In this document: one piece after another, positions 48,992 to 57,122 of the stretch
How positions within the stretch are numbered: position 1 is the first letter of the stretch
Layout of the letters: each line of letters opens with the position of its first letter
Source of the DNA: Faecalibacterium taiwanense
GTDB taxonomy: Bacteria; Bacillota; Clostridia; Oscillospirales; Ruminococcaceae
Length of the DNA: 64,000 bases
NCBI RefSeq assembly: GCF_036632915.2
Contig: NZ_CP155552.1
Coordinates: 186,001-250,000 of the forward strand
Direction: 5' to 3'
Notes under the pieces: generated by a model
Told to the model about the DNA's origin: nothing
The model's input: the letters and a program-made list of their open reading frames with translations, nothing else
Databases searched by the model: none
Program-made: the position numbers and the translations under genes

Positions 48992-49929
48992 GCGTGAAAG
49001 TTTTTATTGATGGCTCTTCCGGCACCACCGGTCTGCGCATTGCCGACCGTCTGGCACAACGCCCGGAGATCGAGCTGCTGTCCATCTCGGCCGAGGGCCG
49101 CAAGGATGTGAACGAGCGCGCGAAGGTGATCAACTCTGCCGACCTCGCCTTCCTCTGCCTGCCGGATGCCGCTTCCAAAGAGGTCATGCCCCTGCTGCGC
49201 CCGGACGTGAAGGTGCTGGACACCTCCACCGCCTTCCGCACCGATGCCGCATGGGACTATGGCTTCCCGGAGCTGGCGGGCCAGAAGGAAAAAATCAAAA
49301 ATTCCTGCCGCGTGGCAGTGCCCGGCTGCTATGCCAGCGGCTTTATCAGCATTGCCCGCCCGCTGGTGGAGCTGGGCCTTGCACCGGCAGATTATCCCTT
49401 CAGCTGTACCGGCATCTCCGGCTACTCCGGCGGCGGCAAAAAGATGATCGCCGAGTACGAGAGCGCTGATCGCCCGGCGCACAGCAAGCTGGATGCACCC
49501 AAGAGCTACGGTCTGGGCCTTGCCCATAAGCACCTGCCGGAAATGCAGAAGATCAGCGGCCTTGCCCACACCCCCATGTTCGTGCCCGTGGTGTGCGATT
49601 ACTACTGCGGCATGCAGGTGCTGGTGCCGCTGGATCTGACGCTGGCGGGCAGCACCGCCGAACAGGTGGCTGCAGGCATTGCCGGGTACTATAAGGACGC
49701 TGCCACCGTCAAGGTGCACGCTCTGAACGAAGCCCTGCCGGAGAACGGCCTGTACTCCAATGCCATGGCCGGTACCGACCGCATGGAGCTGTACATGACC
49801 GTGAACGCTGCAGGCGACCAGATGATGCTGGTCTCCCTGTTCGATAATCTGGGCAAAGGCTCTTCCGGCGCGGCCGTCCAGTGCATGAACCTGATGCTGG
49901 GGCTGGAAGAAACCGAAGGATTGGAATAA
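48988..49929 (+). CDS. argC: N-acetyl-gamma-glutamyl-phosphate reductase (short type)
   Basis: 313 residues, which is the short type-2 AGPR rather than the ~345-residue type. VFIDGSSGTTGLRIADRL (NADP loop), LAFLCLPDAASKEVMPLL, DTSTAFRTDAAWDYGFPEL, and the catalytic Cys in VAVPGCYASGFISIARPL. SYGLGLAHKHLPEMQ contains the catalytic His. It reduces acetylglutamyl phosphate to the semialdehyde. The ATG is chosen by the ATGA overlap with argH. Confidence 0.95.
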   Translation: MSVKVFIDGSSGTTGLRIADRLAQRPEIELLSISAEGRKDVNERAKVINSADLAFLCLPDAASKEVMPLLRPDVKVLDTSTAFRTDAAWDYGFPELAGQKEKIKNSCRVAVPGCYASGFISIARPLVELGLAPADYPFSCTGISGYSGGGKKMIAEYESADRPAHSKLDAPKSYGLGLAHKHLPEMQKISGLAHTPMFVPVVCDYYCGMQVLVPLDLTLAGSTAEQVAAGIAGYYKDAATVKVHALNEALPENGLYSNAMAGTDRMELYMTVNAAGDQMMLVSLFDNLGKGSSGAAVQCMNLMLGLEETEGLE

Positions 49930-49950
49930 AGATGGCTCGTACACGGGCAG

Positions 49951-50093
49951 CGTCCTCGCCCTCTCCGTCTTTGCTTCGCAAATCCACCTCTCCCAAAGGG
50001 AGAGGCCTTGGCAAAAAGATGAAGTTTGCGTGGACTGCCAAGGGCTCCCACTTTGGGGGAGCTGGCGAGCGTATGTGAGCCTGAGAGGGCTAG
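49951..50093. repeat. Paired-hairpin intergenic repeat (copy 7, argC-argJ gap)
   Basis: A variant with GCCCTCTCCGTCTTTGCTTC..CTCTCCCAAAGGGAGAGG, then GGCTCCCACTTTGGGGGAGCTG..CCTGAGAGGG. Confidence 0.7.
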
Positions 50094-50138
50094 CCCGTTC
50101 GAGTGAGAAGTATTTCTTTGTGGGAAAGGAAGATCATT

Positions 50139-51368
50139 ATGCAGTATCAAGAAGTTGCGGGCGGCATCTGCGCGCCCAAGGGTTTTGCAGCGGCTGGCGT
50201 GCACTGCGGCATCCGCGCAAACCATGCAGAAAAATACGATCTGGCACTCATCAAGGCGGACGTGCGCTGTGCCGCCGCCGGTGTGTACACCACCAACAAG
50301 GTCTGCGGCGCACCCATCAAGGTGGACCGCGCCCACCTGAAGGACGGCTACGCACAGGCGATCATCGTGAACAGCGGCAACGCCAACACCTGCGCCGCCA
50401 ACGGCGTGGCTCTGGCCGAAGAATGCTGTGAGCTGGTGGGCAAGGAGCTGGGCATCGACCCGCAGGACGTTCTGCCCGCTTCCACCGGTGTCATCGGTCA
50501 GCCCATGGTCATCGACCCCTTTGCCCGGGGCATCCCTGCCGCCGCCGCAAAGCTGGCTGCGGACGAGCAGGGCAGCACCGATGCCGCCACCGCCATCATG
50601 ACCACCGACACCCACAAAAAGGAATACGCCATCCAGTTCGAGCTGGGCGGCAAGACCTGCACGGTGGGTGCCATTGGCAAGGGCAGCGGAATGATCGCCC
50701 CCAATATGGCAACCATGCTGGCCTTCTACACCACCGATGCGGCGGTCTCGCCCATCCTGCTGGAAAAGGCCCTCAAGACCGTGGTGCCCGGCACCTACAA
50801 CCAGATGAGCGTGGATCTGGACACCTCCACCAACGATACCTTGATCATCATGGCTTCCGGCCTTGCAGGCAACCCGGAGATCTGCGAGGAGAACGCGGAC
50901 TACGAAGCCTTTGTTGCCGCGCTCACCGCCATTGCAGAGCACATGTGTGCCGAGCACGCCGGTGACGGCGAGGGTGCCACCCACCTCATCACCTGCGAAG
51001 TGACCCACGCCCCCGACCTGAAGACCGCCCGTGCCGTCAGCCGCAGCGTGGTGTGCTCCAACCTGTTCAAGGCCGCAGTGTTCGGCCGCGATGCCAACTG
51101 GGGCCGCATCCTGTGCGCCATCGGCTATACCCCCGGCGATTTCTCCATTGATAAGGTCTGCGTGTGGCTTTCCAGCAAGGCCGGTGAGGTGTATGTGTGC
51201 GAAAATGCCGCCTACCACCCCTACAGCGAGGACGAAGCCGCCAAGGTGCTGGCTGAGCACGATGTGCTGGTCAAGGTGGACATGGGCACCGGCGATGCAT
51301 CCGCAAAGGCATGGGGCTGCGATCTGACCTACGATTACGTCAAGATCAACGGCGACTACCGCACCTGA
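50139..51368 (+). CDS. argJ: Glutamate N-acetyltransferase/ornithine acetyltransferase
   Basis: 409 residues from ATG 50139 with AAAGGA upstream. GGICAPKGFAAAGVHCGI at the start, VYTTNKVCGAPI, IIVNSGNANTC, PASTGVIGQPM, MTTDTHKKEYA and the self-cleavage site in MIAPNMATMLAFYTTDA (between Ala and Thr). The nucleophilic Thr starts the beta chain. It recycles the acetyl group from acetylornithine to glutamate. No argA is present in the window, so either ArgJ is bifunctional or argA is elsewhere. Confidence 0.96.
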   Translation: MQYQEVAGGICAPKGFAAAGVHCGIRANHAEKYDLALIKADVRCAAAGVYTTNKVCGAPIKVDRAHLKDGYAQAIIVNSGNANTCAANGVALAEECCELVGKELGIDPQDVLPASTGVIGQPMVIDPFARGIPAAAAKLAADEQGSTDAATAIMTTDTHKKEYAIQFELGGKTCTVGAIGKGSGMIAPNMATMLAFYTTDAAVSPILLEKALKTVVPGTYNQMSVDLDTSTNDTLIIMASGLAGNPEICEENADYEAFVAALTAIAEHMCAEHAGDGEGATHLITCEVTHAPDLKTARAVSRSVVCSNLFKAAVFGRDANWGRILCAIGYTPGDFSIDKVCVWLSSKAGEVYVCENAAYHPYSEDEAAKVLAEHDVLVKVDMGTGDASAKAWGCDLTYDYVKINGDYRT

Positions 51369-51369
51369 T

Positions 51370-51573
51370 AACCCTCTCAGGCGCTGCGCGCCAGCTCCCC
51401 CGAAGGGGGAGCTTAAAACGAACGACAAGCAGCTGATTTTATGAAATAAAGTGACCCGTCCAGCAAAGGCTCCCCCTTGAGAGGACAGACTTCCCCGCGC
51501 CTGGGGAAGATGTCGCGTGAGCGACAAAAAGGGGAATCTGGCAATGCCGCAAGGCATTGACTGAGAGGGTTCA
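51370..51573. repeat. Paired-hairpin intergenic repeat (copy 8, argJ-argB gap)
   Basis: ACCCTCTCAGGCGCTGCGCG..AGCTCCCCCGAAGGGGGAGCT, then a diverged half (GGCTCCCCCTTGAGAGGAC..) ending CTGAGAGGGTT. It finishes 11 bases before the argB start and so contributes to its ribosome-binding region. Confidence 0.75.
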
Positions 51574-51584
51574 GAGGAAATCTT

Positions 51585-52439
51585 ATGAAAAACGAAGAAA
51601 TGGCGCGCCTTTTCTCTGAGGCGACACCCTACATCCAGAAGTATCACGGAAAGACCATGGTGGTAAAGTACGGCGGCAATGCCATGATCAACGAAGAACT
51701 GAAAAATGCCGTCATGAACGATCTGGTCACCCTTACCCTGCTGGGTGTGCGCGTGGTGCTGGTGCACGGCGGCGGCCCGGCCATCAACGAGATGCTGAAG
51801 AAAGTGGGCGTGGAGAGCCATTTCGCAAACGGTCTGCGCGTGACTGACGATGCCACCATGGAGATCGTGCAGCAGGTGCTGGCCGGTAAGGTGAACAAAG
51901 ATCTGGTGGCAAAGCTGCGCGGCCGCGGCGTGGGCCTGTGCGGCATGGACGGCCAGATGCTGCGCTGCACCGAGCTGGACCCCCAGCTGGGCCATGTGGG
52001 CGAGATCGTGCATGTGGACGCTACCCTGATCGCAAGCCTGCTGGACGGCGGCTTCATTCCCGTGATCGCCACGGTGGGCATGGACGATCTGGGTCAGGCC
52101 TACAACGTGAACGCCGACACCGCCGCTGCGCAGATCGCGATTGCGCTGAAAGCGGAGAAGCTGGTATCCATGACCGATATCGCGGGCCTGCTGCGGGATA
52201 AGGACGACGAGAGCACCCTCATCCCCGAGGTGGAGGTGTCCGAGATCGAGGGCTATAAGTCCGCCGGCATCATTGCGGGCGGCATGATCCCCAAGATCGG
52301 CGGCATGGCCGATGCCATCTATCAGGGCGTGCACGAGGCGGTCATCATCGATGGACGCGTGCCCCACTCCATCCTGCTGGAGCTGTTCTCCAACCGCGGC
52401 TCCGGCACCCGCTTTTACCGCCGCAGCCACCGCGAATAA
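51585..52439 (+). CDS. argB: Acetylglutamate kinase
   Basis: 284 residues. Amino-acid kinase fold: TMVVKYGGNAMINEELK (phosphate Lys), VLVHGGGPAINEMLKKVG, GLRVTDDATMEIVQQVLAGKVNKDLV, NVNADTAAAQIAIALKAEKL, GGMIPKI and a C-terminal HSILLELFSNRGSGT. The N-terminal extension (residues 1-22) and the end resemble arginine-sensitive forms, consistent with feedback control in a cyclic pathway. It phosphorylates N-acetylglutamate. Confidence 0.96.
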   Translation: MKNEEMARLFSEATPYIQKYHGKTMVVKYGGNAMINEELKNAVMNDLVTLTLLGVRVVLVHGGGPAINEMLKKVGVESHFANGLRVTDDATMEIVQQVLAGKVNKDLVAKLRGRGVGLCGMDGQMLRCTELDPQLGHVGEIVHVDATLIASLLDGGFIPVIATVGMDDLGQAYNVNADTAAAQIAIALKAEKLVSMTDIAGLLRDKDDESTLIPEVEVSEIEGYKSAGIIAGGMIPKIGGMADAIYQGVHEAVIIDGRVPHSILLELFSNRGSGTRFYRRSHRE

Positions 52440-52481
52440 GCATTGCGCAGGTGCCGTGCAGGCGGTATAATAAGAAAAATG

Positions 52482-52536
52482 ACCCTCTCAAGCCTTTGCC
52501 AGCATTTTCTGGCGCGAAAGCGCCTGAGAGGGTTTT
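52482..52536. repeat. Short hairpin repeat (copy 9, argB-argD gap)
   Basis: ACCCTCTCAAGCC pairs loosely with GCGCCTGAGAGGGTT. The GCTCCCCC hairpins are missing, so only the outer arms of the repeat remain. Confidence 0.65.
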
Positions 52537-52571
52537 CTGTTCACAGTTTCTGTTCACAGGAGGGTACACCT

Positions 52572-53774
52572 ATGGATTCTGAAAAAGTCATCAAGCGGGA
52601 CAACGAATACGTCCTGCACACCTATAACCGCAACCCTATTGTGCTGGAAAAAGGCCACGGCCTGCGCGCCGCAGGCCCCGAGGGCCAGCAGTATCTGGAT
52701 TTTACCAGCGGCATTGGCGTGAACAGCCTTGGCTACTGTGATCTGGACTGGGCCGAGGCCGTTTCCGAGCAGGCCCACAAGCTGCAGCATACCTCTAACC
52801 TTTACTACACCGCGCCCTGCGGCAAGCTGGCCAAAAAGCTGTGCAAGCGCACCGGCATGAGCAAGGTGTTCTTCGGCAACTCCGGTGCCGAGGCCAACGA
52901 GGGTGCCATTAAGGCCGCGCGCAAGTACAGCGTGGACCACTACCGCAAGGACCGCACCACGGTCATCACGCTGGTGAACAGCTTCCACGGCCGCACCATC
53001 GCCACCCTGACCGCCACCGGTCAGGAGGTGTTCCACAACTACTTCGGCCCCTTCAACGAAGGCTTCCTGTATGCTCCGGCAGGCGATATCGAAGCGCTGG
53101 AGGAGCTGGTGGACCGCACCACCTGCGCCGTGATGCTGGAACTCATTCAGGGCGAGGGCGGTGTGATGGCGCTGGACCCGGACTACGTGCAGGCCGTGCG
53201 CAAGCTCTGCGACGAAAAAGACCTTGTGCTCATCGTGGACGAGGTGCAGACCGGCGTGGGCCGCACCGGCACCTTCCTGTGCTGCGAGCACTACAACCTC
53301 AAGCCGGACGTGGTCACGCTGGCCAAGGGTCTGGGCGGCGGCCTGCCCATCGGCGCAGTGCTGATGAACGAAAAGGTAGCCGAGGGCATGGGCCCCGGCA
53401 CCCATGGCTCCACCTTCGGCGGCAACCCGGTGGTCTGCGCCGGTGCCAACGTGGTGGTGGACCGCATGGACCAGAGCTTCCTTGCCAATGTCAACGAGCG
53501 CGCCGTCCAGCTGCGCGCAGGCATCGCAAAGCTGCCCCATGTCAAGAGCATTTCCGGCATCGGCCTGATGGTGGGCATCGAGTTCTACGACCTCAAGGCC
53601 GCAGATGTGCTGGCCGCCTGCCGCGAAGCGGGCCTGCTGGTGCTGACAGCCAAGACCCGCCTGCGCCTGCTGCCGCCGCTGACCCTCAGCGAGCACGATG
53701 TGGACATGGCGCTGGAGATCCTGAGCGATGTGCTGGGCAAGATGGAGCCGACGGCTCCGAAGGAGCAGGCATGA
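52572..53774 (+). CDS. argD: Acetylornithine aminotransferase
   Basis: 400 residues. ATG 52572 follows AGGAGGG. Class-III aminotransferase landmarks: YLDFTSGIGVNSLGYCD, FFGNSGAEANEGAIKAARKYS, NSFHGRTIATLTATGQE, LELIQGEGGVMALD, LVLIVDEVQTGVGRTGTF, VTLAKGLGGGLPIGAVLM (PLP Lys) and GTHGSTFGGNPVVCAGA. It makes N-acetylornithine with glutamate as donor. Its TGA overlaps the argF ATG (ATGA at 53771-53774). Confidence 0.96.
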   Translation: MDSEKVIKRDNEYVLHTYNRNPIVLEKGHGLRAAGPEGQQYLDFTSGIGVNSLGYCDLDWAEAVSEQAHKLQHTSNLYYTAPCGKLAKKLCKRTGMSKVFFGNSGAEANEGAIKAARKYSVDHYRKDRTTVITLVNSFHGRTIATLTATGQEVFHNYFGPFNEGFLYAPAGDIEALEELVDRTTCAVMLELIQGEGGVMALDPDYVQAVRKLCDEKDLVLIVDEVQTGVGRTGTFLCCEHYNLKPDVVTLAKGLGGGLPIGAVLMNEKVAEGMGPGTHGSTFGGNPVVCAGANVVVDRMDQSFLANVNERAVQLRAGIAKLPHVKSISGIGLMVGIEFYDLKAADVLAACREAGLLVLTAKTRLRLLPPLTLSEHDVDMALEILSDVLGKMEPTAPKEQA

Positions 53775-54685
53775 AAAATCTGCTGAAAATGAGCGACCTC
53801 TCCCCTGCCGAGCTGACCCACATTCTGGATGTGGCCGATCAACTCAAGGCACAGCAGAAGCTGGGCGGCACGGCCCCGCTGCTGGCAGGAAAGACGGTTG
53901 CCCTGATGTTCTCCAAGGCATCCACCCGTACCCGCACCAGCTTTGAGGTGGGTGTGTACCAGCTGGGTGGTCTGGGCAACTACATGAACACCGCCGAGCT
54001 GCAGGCCGGGCGCGGCGAGCCCCTCAAGGACACCGCCCGGGTGCTGGGCCGCTACTACGACTGCGTGGTGTGGCGCACCTACCGCCAGAGCGATCTGGAA
54101 GAGTTTGCCGAGCTGGCCGGTGTGCCGGTGATCAACGGCCTGACGGATTACGCCCATCCCTGCCAGGTTCTGGCCGACCTGATGACCATTCGGGAGCGCA
54201 GGGGCAGCCTTGCGGGCCGGAAGCTCTGCTTTGTCGGCGACGGCAGCAGCATGGCAAACAGCCTCATCGTGGGCGGACTGCTGGCCGGGATGCAGGTCAC
54301 CTGCGTCTGCCCGCAGAGCTACCGCCCGGCGGCGGATGTGCTGATGTTCGCCCACAAGTACGGCAGCGCCTTCCACCTGACCGCAGACCCTGCCGAGGGG
54401 ATTCAGGATGCCGACGTGGTGGCAACGGCTGTGTGGAACACCGCCAAGCCCGGCACGCCGGAAAGTGAGCAGCGCCTGCGGGATTTTGTGGGCTTCCAGC
54501 TCACCGGCAAGCTGCTGGAAAGCGCAAAGCCCGACGTCATGGTGCTGCACTGCCTGCCCGCCCACCGGGGTGAGGAGATCTCCTCGGCAGTGTTCGAGCA
54601 GCACGCACCAGAGATCTTCGATGAAGCCGAGAACCGCCTGCATGTGCAGAAAGCCGTGCTGGCCATTCTTCTGGCGGGGAAATAA
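53771..54685 (+). CDS. argF: Ornithine carbamoyltransferase
   Basis: 304 residues. Carbamoyl-phosphate loop SKASTRTRTSFEVG (STRTRT), DTARVLGRYYDCVVWRTYR, DYAHPCQVLADLMTI (HPCQ), FVGDGSSMANSLIVGGLLAG, and the ornithine loop VLHCLPAHRGEEIS (HCLPAHRG). It forms citrulline. It is the last gene of the cluster, followed by a strong terminator. With argG, H, C, J, B and D it completes the route from acetylglutamate to arginine; carAB are not in the window. Confidence 0.97.
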   Translation: MKNLLKMSDLSPAELTHILDVADQLKAQQKLGGTAPLLAGKTVALMFSKASTRTRTSFEVGVYQLGGLGNYMNTAELQAGRGEPLKDTARVLGRYYDCVVWRTYRQSDLEEFAELAGVPVINGLTDYAHPCQVLADLMTIRERRGSLAGRKLCFVGDGSSMANSLIVGGLLAGMQVTCVCPQSYRPAADVLMFAHKYGSAFHLTADPAEGIQDADVVATAVWNTAKPGTPESEQRLRDFVGFQLTGKLLESAKPDVMVLHCLPAHRGEEISSAVFEQHAPEIFDEAENRLHVQKAVLAILLAGK

Positions 54686-54696
54686 AAACAAAACGC

Positions 54697-54742
54697 CAAC
54701 AGGGCCGCCGCACATCGTTTGTGCGGCGGCCCTGTTTTTTAT
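54697..54742 (+). terminator. Arginine cluster terminator
   Basis: ACAGGGCCGCCGCAC pairs perfectly with GTGCGGCGGCCCTGT, followed by TTTTT. Confidence 0.92.
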
Positions 54743-54798
54743 CGTGGGAGATTTGTTGGTGGAATAGAGCGTTGGCTGTGCGCTGCGGTGAAATGGCA

Positions 54799-55566
54799 TC
54801 AACCGATACTTTGCTGGTGCTCGTCCCCATAGGTCTCTATGTAGCGGAAGAACAGGTATTCGCACAGCATCAGCAGCTGTACGCGGGACTGCACCTGAAT
54901 GCCGGAGCACACAAAGTTTGTGGCGTTGACATACAGGTTTTCATCTGCCATGCCGCTGAGGGTATTGCTGCCGAGATTTGTAAAGGAAACCAATGCGGCA
55001 CCACGGCTTTTGGCAACCGTTGCAGCGGCAATGATCAGACTTGTTTCGCCGGAAATGGAAAGGGCCAGAACCAGATCATCGGAAGTCAGCTGCCGGGCGC
55101 TGATATTCATCAGGGTGCTGTCATCGTAACAGAAGGCGGCCTTGCCGATGGTCTGCAGCCGCTTTGCAAGTTCGGAGCCGGGCATTCTGCTGCTGCCTAC
55201 GGCATACAGCTCAATGCGGCGGCTGCAGTGGATCAGCTCTACGATACGCTCTACGGTCTCCTCCGGAACCATCTCGATGGTTTTGTGGATATCCCGGAAA
55301 AAGTCGGTCGGGTGAGATTTTCGCGGCGTTTCCTCCGGCTCAAACAGATCCATGCGCAAAGATGCCTTAAAATCGGAATAACCACTGAAACCGAGCTTCT
55401 TGCAAAAGCGGACGACAGAAGCCGGTGAGATGAACAACCGGTCCGCAAGTTCCGTCACCTTGAGATTGGCGATCTCGGTGTGGTTGCGAATGCAGTAAGA
55501 AAGAAGCTCATTATCGTTTTTGTTCAGCTGGGGCGTGTGTTCTGCAATGCGGGTGAAAAAGTCCAT
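54799..55566 (-). CDS. RpiR/MurR-family transcriptional regulator
   Basis: 255 residues from ATG 55566, with GGAGG upstream. N-terminal HTH-6 domain (ELLSYCIRNHTEIANLKVTELADRLFISPASVVRFCKKLGFSGYSDFK spans about residues 20-70), then a SIS sugar-phosphate-isomerase domain (IELYAVGSSRMPGSELAKRLQTIG, VLALSISGETSLIIAAATVAKSRGAALVSFTN). It is divergent from the GH4 glucosidase and PTS genes and probably senses a phosphorylated disaccharide or hexose phosphate to control them. Confidence 0.9.
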   Translation of the reverse strand: MDFFTRIAEHTPQLNKNDNELLSYCIRNHTEIANLKVTELADRLFISPASVVRFCKKLGFSGYSDFKASLRMDLFEPEETPRKSHPTDFFRDIHKTIEMVPEETVERIVELIHCSRRIELYAVGSSRMPGSELAKRLQTIGKAAFCYDDSTLMNISARQLTSDDLVLALSISGETSLIIAAATVAKSRGAALVSFTNLGSNTLSGMADENLYVNATNFVCSGIQVQSRVQLLMLCEYLFFRYIETYGDEHQQSIG

Positions 55567-55609
55567 GATGTCCTCCGGCGGGAAGGCTTTGAAGAAAGTT
55601 AGCAGGTGT

Positions 55610-55621
55610 GAAAATATTTTC
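55610..55621. promoter_or_regulatory. Candidate RpiR operator
   Basis: GAAAATATTTTC is a perfect 12-base palindrome in the 211-base gap between the divergent genes, about 44 bases from the regulator start. TGGAATTGTTTCA follows at about 55627-55639. TATATTATA (about 55697-55705) may hold the plus-strand -10 box. Confidence 0.5.
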
Positions 55622-55777
55622 AGACTCTGGAATTGTTTCAACTTGGGCAAACTGGTTCAAAACTTTCAAAACGCCTTTAAAAAAATGTTCATATCGATTA
55701 TATTATAGTCACTCTCCAAAGCGCGCGCAAGGGTAAAATCAGAAACATGATCGCAAAACGAATGTGAGGTTTCAAAA

Positions 55778-57103
55778 ATGGAAGGATTTAAAGTTGTTAT
55801 TGTCGGCGGCGGCTCCAGCCATACCCCCGGCATTATCCAGAGCCTGATTGCAAATCTTGACCGCTTCCCGCTGAAAAAGCTGGTGCTGTACGATATTGAC
55901 CCGGATCGTCTGGAGCTGGTCGATACCCTGTGCGGCTCGCTGATCGCAAAGCTGGATCCGGAGTGCGTCTACTTCACCACCACGGACCCGGAAAAGGCCT
56001 ACACCGATATTGACTTTGCCTTTGCTCAGATCCGTCAGGGCGGCATGGAAATGCGGGAGAAGGACGAGAAGATCTCGCTGGAGTTTGGCGTTGTGGGTCA
56101 GGAGACCTGCGGCCCCGGCGGCATGGCATACGGCCTGCGTTCCATCCCCGGCGTGTTCCAGGTGATCGACGATGTGCGCAAGTACGCACCCGAGGCATGG
56201 ATTATCAATTACTCCAACCCTGCTGCGATCGTGGCTGAGGCCACCCGCCGCAAGTACAACAACTATAAGATCCTGAACATCTGCGATATGCCGGTAGCCA
56301 TCATGCTGTCCTTCGCAAAGATGCTGGGTCTGGAAAAATACAACGATGTGGACCCGGTCTACTTTGGTTTGAACCACTTTGGCTGGTGGACCCACCTGTA
56401 CGACAAGAGCGGTGTGGACCGTATGCCGGAACTGAAGGAAAAGATCATGAAGTTCGGTCTGGCTGCTTCTCATGATAAGCACCACTCCGATCCTTCCTGG
56501 CGCCACACATGGGAAAACTTTAAGGAAATCCTCACCGACTTCCCGGAGTATCTGCCCAATACCTACCTGCAGTACTATCTGTATGCCAAGGAAAGCGCCG
56601 AGGATATGGATCCCAACTACACGCGTGCCAACATGGTCATGGATGGCCGTGAGAAGGACATGATCGAGCAGGCAAAGCTGATCCGCGAGAGCGGCGGCAA
56701 GAAGGAAGCAAACCTGAATCTGTTCAATGCTTTTGGCGATTTTATTGTGGATGTGGCATGCTCCATTGCCTATAACAATGCGGACCGCTATCTGGTCATT
56801 GTGGAAAACAAGGGCTGCATCCCGCAGATGCCGTATGATGCCATGGTGGAAGTTCCCTGCTACCTGCGCAAGTGGGGCCCGGAGCCTGTTACCATCGGCA
56901 ATATCCCCCAGTTCCAGCTGGGCATGATGATGCAGCAGGTCTCTTCGGAAAAGCTGATCGTGGATGCTTATTTTGAACACTCCTACCAGAAGGCACTGGA
57001 AGCATTCACGATGAACAAGACAGTTCCCTCTGCCAAGGTGGCACGCAAGATCCTGGATAAGATGATCGAAGCCAATAAGGGCTACTGGCCCGAACTGCAC
57101 TGA
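55778..57103 (+). CDS. GH4 6-phospho-alpha-glucosidase
   Basis: 441 residues. NAD-binding start FKVVIVGGGSSHTPGIIQSL, then QIRQGGMEMREKDEKISLEFGVVGQETCGPGG. INYSNPAAIVAEATRR and ILNICDMPVAIM follow, with the metal-binding Cys169. The CDMP form marks the alpha-specific branch (maltose-6-phosphate glucosidases such as GlvA/MalH), in contrast to the CNxP of beta-specific enzymes. His200 lies in GLNHFGW. It uses NAD+ and Mn2+ through a redox mechanism to split phosphorylated alpha-glucosides delivered by the PTS encoded 19 bases downstream. Confidence 0.92.
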   Translation: MEGFKVVIVGGGSSHTPGIIQSLIANLDRFPLKKLVLYDIDPDRLELVDTLCGSLIAKLDPECVYFTTTDPEKAYTDIDFAFAQIRQGGMEMREKDEKISLEFGVVGQETCGPGGMAYGLRSIPGVFQVIDDVRKYAPEAWIINYSNPAAIVAEATRRKYNNYKILNICDMPVAIMLSFAKMLGLEKYNDVDPVYFGLNHFGWWTHLYDKSGVDRMPELKEKIMKFGLAASHDKHHSDPSWRHTWENFKEILTDFPEYLPNTYLQYYLYAKESAEDMDPNYTRANMVMDGREKDMIEQAKLIRESGGKKEANLNLFNAFGDFIVDVACSIAYNNADRYLVIVENKGCIPQMPYDAMVEVPCYLRKWGPEPVTIGNIPQFQLGMMMQQVSSEKLIVDAYFEHSYQKALEAFTMNKTVPSAKVARKILDKMIEANKGYWPELH

Positions 57104-57122
57104 GATCCTCAGGAGGTAAATC

